Of a DNA stretch of 57,470 bases, positions 44,846 through 51,257 are shown piece by piece. Source of the DNA: an uncultured Bacteroidales bacterium (lineage in GTDB: Bacteria > Bacteroidota > Bacteroidia > Bacteroidales > Paludibacteraceae). Location: assembly GCA_902799185.1 (NCBI GenBank), contig CADBZO010000008.1, positions 54,373 to 111,842 on the forward strand, read 5' to 3'. The notes beneath the pieces were generated by a model. That model was not told the DNA's origin. It worked only from the letters and a program-made list of their open reading frames with translations, and made no database searches. The position numbers and the translations under genes were made by a program. Each line of letters begins with the position of its first letter. The first letter of the stretch is position 1.

Positions 44846-44865
44846 CATGCCCATTATATGTGATT

Positions 44866-45912
44866 ATGACAGAAATAGCTAAATATGGTGAGTTCGGACT
44901 CATCAAACATCTGACCAAAGACCTCAAAACGGTCCAGCCTTCGACCAAGAAAGGCATCGGAGATGACTGTGCCGTCATGGATTTCGGCTCCAAGAAAGTC
45001 CTAATGACTACCGACATGCTCCTCGAGGGCATTCATTTTAACCTCGAGTACGTGCCGCTCAAACACCTCGGTTACAAAGCCGCCGTGGTGAATTTCTCGG
45101 ATATCTACGCCATGAACGGTACGCCTACCCAGATCACCGTCTCGCTCGGCATCTCCAAACGGTTCTCCGTGGAAGATATAGAAGCCCTCTATGCCGGCAT
45201 ACGTCTGGCCTGTGAGCGGTATAAGGTCGATCTCGTCGGAGGTGACACCTGTGCCTCCATGACCGGACTGACTATCTCCATTACCTGCCTCGGTACCGCG
45301 GCCGCCAAGGATATCGTCTATCGCAACGGTGCCAAACTCAACGACCTCATCTGTGTCTCAGGCAACCTCGGTACGGCGTACATGGGCCTCCAGCTTCTCG
45401 AAAGAGAAAGGTTGGCGATGAGCCAGAGTACGCCGAATACTCCGAGTACTCCGGATACTCCGATTGCTGCCTTCGAGGGGCGCGAATACCTCCTCGAACG
45501 CCAGCTCAAACCCGAGGCGCGCAGAGACATCCTCGAATCCCTCCGCAAGGTGGGTGTCAAGCCTACGGCAATGATGGATGTGTCGGACGGACTCTCCTCC
45601 GAACTCATGCATATATGCTCGCAATCCAACGTCGGCTGTTGCATCTACGAGGACAAACTGCCTATTGACTTCCAGGCTGCCGCGCTGGCTGAGGAGATGA
45701 ACCTCAATATCGTCACTTGCGCCCTCAACGGCGGAGAGGACTACGAACTCCTCTTCACCTGTTCGCTCGACGACTACGAGAAACTCATCCCCGTGGAGGA
45801 CCTGTATATCATCGGGCATATCACCAAACCTGAATACGGCTGTAACCTCATTGGCCGTAACGGCGAAGAAATAACCCTCAAAGCACAGGGCTGGAACGCT
45901 TTTAATGGTTAA
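44866..45912 (+). CDS. thiL: Thiamine-monophosphate kinase
   Basis: 348 residues from the ATG at 44866 (MTEIAKYGEFGLIKHL); a GTG two codons upstream also fits. Motifs: GIGDDCAVMDFGSKKVLMTTDML, VNFSDIYAMNGTPTQ, GGDTCASMTGLTISIT, MMDVSDGLSSELMHI and NGGEDYELLFT. These are the metal- and substrate-binding elements of ThiL, which makes thiamine diphosphate. Residues about 188-200 (STPNTPSTPDTPI) come from a 36-bp array of 9-bp units and are not part of the usual fold. The gene heads a plus-strand series with kdsC next. Confidence 0.95.
   Translation: MTEIAKYGEFGLIKHLTKDLKTVQPSTKKGIGDDCAVMDFGSKKVLMTTDMLLEGIHFNLEYVPLKHLGYKAAVVNFSDIYAMNGTPTQITVSLGISKRFSVEDIEALYAGIRLACERYKVDLVGGDTCASMTGLTISITCLGTAAAKDIVYRNGAKLNDLICVSGNLGTAYMGLQLLERERLAMSQSTPNTPSTPDTPIAAFEGREYLLERQLKPEARRDILESLRKVGVKPTAMMDVSDGLSSELMHICSQSNVGCCIYEDKLPIDFQAAALAEEMNLNIVTCALNGGEDYELLFTCSLDDYEKLIPVEDLYIIGHITKPEYGCNLIGRNGEEITLKAQGWNAFNG
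45429..45464. repeat. 4 x 9-bp tandem array inside thiL
   Basis: Units TACGCCGAA, TACTCCGAG, TACTCCGGA, TACTCCGAT (36 bp), encoding Ser/Thr/Pro repeats. Confidence 0.93.
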
Positions 45913-45922
45913 ATGACCAAAT

Positions 45923-45952
45923 AAATGAACAAATGGTAAATGACCAAATGGT
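45923..45952. repeat. Four-unit 7/8-bp array between thiL and kdsC
   Basis: Units AAATGAAC, AAATGGT, AAATGACC, AAATGGT (30 bp), with a degenerate AAATGACCAAAT before it. It contains the kdsC start codon and nearly matches 17738-17767. Confidence 0.9.
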
Positions 45953-46526
45953 AAATAAGGTGAGGCTGTTCCTCACCGATGTGGATGGCTGCCTCACGGA
46001 CGGCGGAATGTATTACACCGCCGAGGGCGAAGTCATGAAGCGTTTCTGTGTCTATGACGGCATGGGCATGGTCTGCCTTCAGCAGGCGGGTATCCCTTGC
46101 GGCATCCTCACCTCTGAGAACAGCCTTGTCGTCAAAGCCCGCGCGGAGAAACTCAAACTCCAATATCTCTACCTCGGTGTCGGCTCCAAAGTAGGAAAGT
46201 CCGTCACCAGATATGATTTTTCTTTGTCTGCTTCTCGGGGCGTAAGCACCGAGCTCCCGCCAATGACGAAATTGGAGGCGGCCAAAGAGATATGCGACGC
46301 CCTCGGCATCACCCTCGCCGACGTCTGTTACGTAGGCGATGACATCAACGACCTTGACCTCCTCCGCGCCGTAGGCTACCCCTGCTGCCCGCCCAATGCC
46401 CGCCCCAAGGTCAAAACCGTCACACAAGCTGCCGGAGCCAAAGCGGACATACGAATCTTGAACACACCCGGAGGACAGGGAGCCGTCAGAGAGATAGCGG
46501 ATTCCATACTGACAGAATCGGTATAG
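45933..46526 (+). CDS. kdsC: 3-deoxy-D-manno-octulosonate 8-phosphate phosphatase (KdsC), with an insert
   Basis: 197 residues. C0-type HAD phosphatase motifs: FLTDVDGCLTDGGMYY (motif I), ILTSENS (motif II), a Lys in the TKLEAAKEI region and VCYVGDDINDLDLL (motif IV). It removes phosphate from Kdo-8-P for lipid A-core synthesis, in keeping with kdsD nearby. The first eight residues (MVNDQMVN) are encoded by the heptamer array; a second ATG at 45948 could be the real start. Residues about 86-111 (KVGKSVTRYDFSLSASRGVS and on) are extra, since KdsC is usually near 170-175 residues. Confidence 0.9.
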   Translation: MVNDQMVNKVRLFLTDVDGCLTDGGMYYTAEGEVMKRFCVYDGMGMVCLQQAGIPCGILTSENSLVVKARAEKLKLQYLYLGVGSKVGKSVTRYDFSLSASRGVSTELPPMTKLEAAKEICDALGITLADVCYVGDDINDLDLLRAVGYPCCPPNARPKVKTVTQAAGAKADIRILNTPGGQGAVREIADSILTESV

Positions 46527-46538
46527 TCTCGACTCTCC

Positions 46539-46582
46539 ATCGGATGCTCATCGGGTGCTCATCGGATGCTCATCGGATGCTC
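46539..46582. repeat. 4 x 11-bp tandem array after kdsC, first of two
   Basis: Units CATCGGATGCT (three) and CATCGGGTGCT (one), 44 bp, 12 bp after the kdsC stop. Confidence 0.94.
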
Positions 46583-46587
46583 AAGGC

Positions 46588-46631
46588 GACGACACCGCGA
46601 TATAACCGCGATATAAACGCGATATAAAGAA
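46588..46631. repeat. 4 x 11-bp tandem array before the IspD-like gene, second of two
   Basis: Units CGACGACACCG (degenerate), CGATATAACCG, CGATATAAACG, CGATATAAAGA (44 bp), 5 bp after the first array. It runs up to the IspD-like start. The CGATATAACC unit is the complement of GGTTATATCG in the 29521 array. Confidence 0.85.
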
Positions 46632-47335
46632 TGTATAACATAGCCATTATATTAGCCGGAGGGAAAGGCGCGAGAGTAGGGGGAGAGACCCCGAAGCAGT
46701 TGTTGCCCCTCGCTGACGGGCGCTCGGTACTCGAGCACGCCGTTGAGGCGTTTGAGGCCTCGCCATCTATAGACGAGATAGCCGTGGTCATGCACCCGGA
46801 TTTCATGGGGGACCTGCAGAAGATATGCCAAGCGAACACTTGGCAGAAGCTGACCAGACTCATCCCCGGTGGTTCCGAACGGTGGGAGTCGTCCTGGCAT
46901 GCCATTCTGGCGTATATGGACGATGAATCGTCAATCGTCAATCATCAATCGCCTATCAACCTCTGGTTCCACGACGCCGCACGGCCTTTCGTCTCCCGGC
47001 GCATCCTTGCCGACATAGCTGCCGCGCTGGAGACTCACGATGCCGTCACGGTAGCCGTTCCTGTCACCGACACTTTGTACAGGACGGAGGACGGCCATGT
47101 GCGTGAGATACCGGATAGAAAGAACTTCATGCGTGCCCAGACACCCCAGGCTTTCCGTTTCGAGCTGGTAGCAGGCGCCTATATGAAAGCTCTTGCCGAG
47201 GACGAACCCGTTGCTACTGACGATGCCGGTATCGTACGCAAATACGAACCGCGGCACCCGATCTTCATCGTACCCGGCGAAGAAGCCAACCGCAAAATCA
47301 CCTACGCAGAGGATCTCAAACAAACCGTACAATAA
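46631..47335 (+). CDS. ispD: IspD-like cytidylyltransferase (2-C-methyl-D-erythritol 4-phosphate type)
   Basis: 234 residues. Signature IILAGGKGARVGGETPKQLLPL (CTP binding), VPGGSERWESS, FHDAARPFVS, VPVTDTLYR and RAQTPQAFRFELV...TDDAGIV. This is the IspD/TarI family; IspD makes CDP-methylerythritol for isoprenoids, TarI uses ribitol-5-phosphate. No TarJ-like partner is beside it, so IspD is preferred. Residues about 99-108 (SSIVNHQSPI), before the FHDAARPF strand, come from a heptamer array. It starts right after two 11-bp arrays and overlaps the GT4 gene as TAATG. Confidence 0.8.
   Translation: MYNIAIILAGGKGARVGGETPKQLLPLADGRSVLEHAVEAFEASPSIDEIAVVMHPDFMGDLQKICQANTWQKLTRLIPGGSERWESSWHAILAYMDDESSIVNHQSPINLWFHDAARPFVSRRILADIAAALETHDAVTVAVPVTDTLYRTEDGHVREIPDRKNFMRAQTPQAFRFELVAGAYMKALAEDEPVATDDAGIVRKYEPRHPIFIVPGEEANRKITYAEDLKQTVQ
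46925..46952. repeat. 4 x 7-bp array inside the IspD-like gene
   Basis: Units GAATCGT, CAATCGT, CAATCAT, CAATCGC (28 bp), with a possible fifth (CTATCAA). Confidence 0.85.
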
Positions 47336-48492
47336 TGAAAATCATCCTTTTAGGCACAGCATACCCTTACCGCGGCGGACTCGCGACGTTCAACGAACGG
47401 CTTGCACGCCAGTTTATGTACGAGGGCCACGAGGTGGAGCTATGGACCTTCACCCTTCAATACCCCTCTTTCCTCTTCCCCGGCAAGACGCAGTACTCGT
47501 CCGAGCAAGCACCGAAAGGCCTGCTTATCCGTCGGACGCTCAACTCCTGCAACCCCTTCAACTGGCTCCGTGTGGGACGTGCTGTCCGCAAGGCGGCACC
47601 CGACCTGCTAATATGCTGTTACTGGATGGCGTTCTTCGCACCCGCGTACGGACTCATCTCACGCATGGCGCGACGCAACGGCAAGACCAAAGCTATAGCT
47701 TTGGTGCATAACATGATGCCCCATGAGCCATCCATATTGGATAAACTCTTTGCTCCTTATTTTGTCAAGAGCCAGGACGGCTTCATCGCCCTCTCTGAAA
47801 GTGTCATAAAGGATATAGAGAGAGTGGAACATAAAATCTCAAATGTAAAATGTAAAATATCAAATAGACCAAAGGTCTCTTCTCCTCACCCCATCTACGA
47901 CCATTACGGCGAGCGGATAGCCAAGGCGGAGGCATGCAAGGCGTTAGGGCTGCCGGAAAACAAACAGTATATGCTTTTCTTTGGTCTTGTGCGGGCTTAC
48001 AAAGGTTTGGATTTGTTGCTTGACGCCTTCGGACAGATAAAAGACCAACTGCCTGAATTACAGTTAATCATAGCCGGAGAGTTCTACGAGCACGAGGACA
48101 AATACCGCGCGCAGATAGAGGCGAACGGACTGACCGACAGGGTGATCCTACGCAACGAGTTTATCCCCGACGCCGACCTGCGCAAGTATTTCGGTGCGGC
48201 GGATCTCATCGTGCAGCCCTATAAGTCGGCTACGCAGTCCGGCGTGACGCAAGTAGCCTTCCATTTCGAGAAACCCATGCTTGTGACGAACGTAGGAGGG
48301 CTTGGCGAGATCGTGCATGACCATAAGATGGGCTATGCGTGCGCGCCGGGGGCGGACGCTATAGCGGAAGACTTGCTGGATTATTTCAACAATAACCGTC
48401 AAGCGTCTTATACAGAGTATTTGAAAAAAGAGAAAACCAAATACGCGTGGTCCAACATGACTGCTGCGTTCCTGAATATATTATCCGAATAA
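47335..48492 (+). CDS. Family 4 glycosyltransferase (GT-B)
   Basis: 385 residues. N-terminal LLGTAYPYRGGLATFNERLA is the Gly-rich acceptor-side loop of GT4 enzymes. The C-terminal half has YMLFFGLVRAYKGLDLLLDA and LIVQPYKSATQSGVTQVAFHFEKPMLVTNVGGLGEI (donor binding, split here across the E-x7-E region). Residues about 167-176 (KISNVKCKIS), between the two domains, are encoded by a heptamer array. It lies between an IspD-like gene and kdsD; a role in lipopolysaccharide core assembly is likely but inferred. Confidence 0.88.
   Translation: MKIILLGTAYPYRGGLATFNERLARQFMYEGHEVELWTFTLQYPSFLFPGKTQYSSEQAPKGLLIRRTLNSCNPFNWLRVGRAVRKAAPDLLICCYWMAFFAPAYGLISRMARRNGKTKAIALVHNMMPHEPSILDKLFAPYFVKSQDGFIALSESVIKDIERVEHKISNVKCKISNRPKVSSPHPIYDHYGERIAKAEACKALGLPENKQYMLFFGLVRAYKGLDLLLDAFGQIKDQLPELQLIIAGEFYEHEDKYRAQIEANGLTDRVILRNEFIPDADLRKYFGAADLIVQPYKSATQSGVTQVAFHFEKPMLVTNVGGLGEIVHDHKMGYACAPGADAIAEDLLDYFNNNRQASYTEYLKKEKTKYAWSNMTAAFLNILSE
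47834..47861. repeat. 4 x 7-bp array inside GT4 gene
   Basis: Units AAATCTC, AAATGTA, AAATGTA, AAATATC (28 bp). Confidence 0.88.
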
Positions 48493-48496
48493 TCGC

Positions 48497-48516
48497 ATCC
48501 GCCGAGTCGGGCGGAT
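48497..48516. repeat. Hairpin between GT4 and kdsD
   Basis: ATCCGCC and GGCGGAT arms around GAGTCG. No T-run. It recalls the GCATCCGCCC part of the RAYT end hairpins, but the likeness is short. Confidence 0.55.
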
Positions 48517-48531
48517 CAAACCCAATAACAC

Positions 48532-49614
48532 ATGTCAGAAATAGATATCAAACAACGCGCGATAGATTGCCTTCACATGGAAGCAAATGCAATCTTGGCA
48601 TTGGAAGAACGTATCGACGATAACTTCCTCCGCGCGGTACAGCTCCTCAAAGAGTGCAAAGGCAAAGTGGTGGTCACCGGTGTCGGCAAGTCCGGACATA
48701 TAGGTTCGAAGATTGCTGCTACACTGGCTTCGACGGGAACGCCGGCTTTCTTCCTTAACCCGCTGGATGCCTACCATGGCGACTTGGGTATGCTGGCAAC
48801 AGGGGACGTGCTTCTCGCTATCTCCTATTCCGGCGCAACGGAGGAACTGCTTCGTTTCCTGCCGCTGATTCAGGATAAGCATATACCTATCATCGGGCTC
48901 TCCGGCAATCCGAACTCGCTCTTGGCGAAATACGCGGATGTGCATCTGTCTATCGCTGTGGAGCGCGAGGCGGATCCGCTCAACCTTGTTCCTACCTCTT
49001 CTACCACCGTCACCCTCGCTCTTGGCGACGCACTTGCTTGTGCACTCATCGAGGCGGCACATTTCCAGCCTACCGACTTCGCCATGCTCCATCCCGGAGG
49101 CGACCTCGGGCGTAAGCTGCTCGCCAAAGTGAAGGACGTGATGGTGAAAGATAATCTCCCCTTCCTCACACCCGATATGCCGATGTCAGAAGCCATCGAG
49201 ATTGTGACGAAAGGTGCACTGGGTGTCGGGATAGTAGTGGAAAACCTCTCTTCGGGTTGTTCTACGGACGGTCACCGGCAGTCCGACCGAGCAGAGCTCT
49301 TCACCCGCTCAACGGAGAAGGAAAAGTGTTTGGTAGGAATAGTGACCGACGGGGATATACGACGTGCGATGCAACGGTTGGGTAAAGCGTTCTTCGAGAC
49401 GAAGGTTGAAGAGATCATGTCCCGCAAGCCCAAGACTATCAGCAAGGATGCGAAGATCGTCGAGGCGGGTGAGATGATGAACCATCACTCCATCCACACC
49501 CTGATTGTGGTAGATGAAATGTCAAATGACAAATGTCAAATGTCAAATCCCCTTCATGTCGTCGGCGTCATCGACTCCTTCTCCTGCCTACCCGGCACAC
49601 GTTTTTATCACTAA
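48532..49614 (+). CDS. kdsD: D-arabinose-5-phosphate isomerase (KdsD/KpsF), with two inserts
   Basis: 360 residues against about 320-325 normally. SIS domain: VVVTGVGKSGHIGSKIAATL, STGTPAFFLNP, LAISYSGATEELL, VPTSSTTVTLALGDALA and FAMLHPGGDLGRKLL. Then two CBS domains (LPFLTPDMPMSEA and ending VVGVIDSFSCL). It converts ribulose-5-phosphate to arabinose-5-phosphate, the first step to Kdo, matching kdsC upstream. Extra residues are about 242-266 (CSTDGHRQSDRAELFTRSTE and on), inside CBS1, and about 329-338 (MSNDKCQMSN), inside CBS2; the second is a heptamer array. Confidence 0.93.
   Translation: MSEIDIKQRAIDCLHMEANAILALEERIDDNFLRAVQLLKECKGKVVVTGVGKSGHIGSKIAATLASTGTPAFFLNPLDAYHGDLGMLATGDVLLAISYSGATEELLRFLPLIQDKHIPIIGLSGNPNSLLAKYADVHLSIAVEREADPLNLVPTSSTTVTLALGDALACALIEAAHFQPTDFAMLHPGGDLGRKLLAKVKDVMVKDNLPFLTPDMPMSEAIEIVTKGALGVGIVVENLSSGCSTDGHRQSDRAELFTRSTEKEKCLVGIVTDGDIRRAMQRLGKAFFETKVEEIMSRKPKTISKDAKIVEAGEMMNHHSIHTLIVVDEMSNDKCQMSNPLHVVGVIDSFSCLPGTRFYH
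49517..49544. repeat. 4 x 7-bp array inside kdsD
   Basis: Units AAATGTC, AAATGAC, AAATGTC, AAATGTC (28 bp), within the second CBS domain. Confidence 0.92.
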
Positions 49615-49648
49615 ATGCTAAAAATCCTTCACTAAAAGCATAAAATAT

Positions 49649-49679
49649 TTGCGTATATCAAAAAAAAGCAGTACCTTTG
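49649..49679 (+). promoter_or_regulatory. Promoter of the AAA ATPase gene
   Basis: TTGCGTATAT at 49649, spacer ending AAAAGCAG, -7 box TACCTTTG at 49672-49679; 19 bp between boxes. Leader about 40 nt. Confidence 0.85.
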
Positions 49680-49725
49680 CACCGTGAAATGTAAATGGTG
49701 ATTTATATAAATGTAGATTTACATT

Positions 49726-51039
49726 ATGAAGTTCTACGACCGAAAAAATGAATTGGCAGTACTGCAAGAGATTGAAAAGCAGTCTCGTACAAGTGCAACC
49801 TTCACGGTACTGATGGGGCGCAGACGTGTGGGGAAGACTTCGCTTATCATGCGAGCTATGCAAGATGCAGAGTCTGCCTATCTGTTTGTGTCCAAAGACA
49901 GTGAGGCTTTTCTCTGTCAGAAATTCCAGCGTGCCTTAGAGGAGCAACTGAACATTCCCATATACGGTACATTGACGCATTTCCGGGACCTGTTTGAGGT
50001 CATCATGCGGGAGTCGGTTAATCGCCCGTTCACGGTCATCATGGACGAGTTCCAGAACTTGTACAAGGTCAATCCGGCTATTTTCAGTGAGATACAGGAT
50101 ATATGGGACCGCTATCACATGGAGTCGCGTATCAACCTGATAGTGAGCGGCAGTATTATGTCTCTGATGAAACGTATCTTTGAGAACGAGAATGAACCGC
50201 TCTATGGCCGTCCTACCTCCAGGATGACCTTACGGCCGTTTACCATTGCGACGCTCAAGCAGATATACAGCGATTATTGTCCGGACTATAAGAATGAAGA
50301 TTTGTTGTGCCTGTATATGCTTACGGGCGGAGTAGCCAAGTATGTGGAGTTGCTGATGGATGCCGGCTGCTATACGAAAGAGAAGATGCTCAATTATGTA
50401 TGCCGAATGGACTCCTATTTCCTTTCGGAGGGCAGGGATATGATCAACAATGAGTTCGGCTCCGATTATAATACTTACTATTCCATATTGCAGCTGATAG
50501 CCAAAGGACAGAACCGTCGTAGCGATATAGACGGAGCACTCCAGAAAGATGTCGGTACATTCCTTCAGAACCTGGAGAATAACTTCGGCATGATAGCCCG
50601 TATCCGACCGGTGTTGTCTTCGCCTAATTCCAAGGTGTCGTCGTATGAGATAGTAGATCCGTTCCTGCGCTTCTGGTTCCGTTTCATCTGTCCGTATCAG
50701 GCTTTGATAGAGAGCGGACAGTTACGGTTGCTCCGTGAGAACATCAATACGCATTATGAGCAGTTCTCCGGTCGCACCTTGGAGCGCTATTTTCAGGCAT
50801 TATTGATGGAAAGCGGCGTCTATACATTAGTGGGTAACTGGTGGGACAAGAAGAGTGAGAACGAGATAGACGTGGTGGCGCTCAATGAGTTTGACCGCAC
50901 GGGCTTGATAGCCGAAGTGAAACGCAACGAGCACAAACTCAGCCTGCCGAAACTGGAAGAGAAAGTGAAGAGTTTACCCCAGGGAACATTCGGCCAGTAC
51001 AAGTTTGAACTAAAAGGCCTGTCCTTGAAGGATATGTGA
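49726..51039 (+). CDS. AAA-type ATPase with C-terminal nuclease-like (DUF234) domain
   Basis: 437 residues. Walker A MGRRRVGKTSLI (about 30-41), Walker B FTVIMDEFQNL, and IVSGSIMSLMKRIFE as sensor region, all of the archaeal-type (AAA_14/ATPase_2) family. The C-terminal part has FLRFWFRFICP and ESGVYTLVGNWWDKKSENEIDVVALNEF...LIAEVKRN, which resembles a PD-(D/E)xK nuclease fold (E-x-D-V-V...E-V-K). Such ATPases are widespread accessory genes with no agreed function. It has its own promoter and starts the AT-richer block; not linked by overlap to its neighbours. Confidence 0.83.
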   Translation: MKFYDRKNELAVLQEIEKQSRTSATFTVLMGRRRVGKTSLIMRAMQDAESAYLFVSKDSEAFLCQKFQRALEEQLNIPIYGTLTHFRDLFEVIMRESVNRPFTVIMDEFQNLYKVNPAIFSEIQDIWDRYHMESRINLIVSGSIMSLMKRIFENENEPLYGRPTSRMTLRPFTIATLKQIYSDYCPDYKNEDLLCLYMLTGGVAKYVELLMDAGCYTKEKMLNYVCRMDSYFLSEGRDMINNEFGSDYNTYYSILQLIAKGQNRRSDIDGALQKDVGTFLQNLENNFGMIARIRPVLSSPNSKVSSYEIVDPFLRFWFRFICPYQALIESGQLRLLRENINTHYEQFSGRTLERYFQALLMESGVYTLVGNWWDKKSENEIDVVALNEFDRTGLIAEVKRNEHKLSLPKLEEKVKSLPQGTFGQYKFELKGLSLKDM

Positions 51040-51257
51040 TTCCTGCATGTCAGACAGCAGACAGTTGGTGGCTGAGGGGCTTGGGTACAAGAATCACTAA
51101 CGCTGAATTTTGAACAATTCGTTCGAAGAAAAAAAGATATGTCAGTATTGTCAGTTTGTGCTGCGGGATAGTACCCGGAACATAAACGAAGCTATGCCGG
51201 CATCCGATGCCGGAGAATAAATAGAAGAAAGAGAACCAAGAATACAGGAAAGCAATC
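51040..51257. other. Intergenic region before the CDP-type cassette
   Basis: 218 bp. I see no convincing TAnnTTTG promoter; the nearest is TCAGTTTG around 51150. A perfect inverted repeat CCGGCATC-C-GATGCCGG lies at 51198-51214, about 45 bp before the fusion gene, and could act as terminator, attenuator or REP-like element. No open frame with family likeness. Confidence 0.5.
51198..51214. repeat. Perfect 17-bp inverted repeat upstream of the fusion gene
   Basis: CCGGCATC and GATGCCGG around a single C. No T-run follows. Confidence 0.7.

Noticed and set aside
44798-44866. TPP riboswitch upstream of thiL
   Set aside because: The predicted leader is only about 15-20 nt and the sequence is a repeat array; no THI-box motif is visible.
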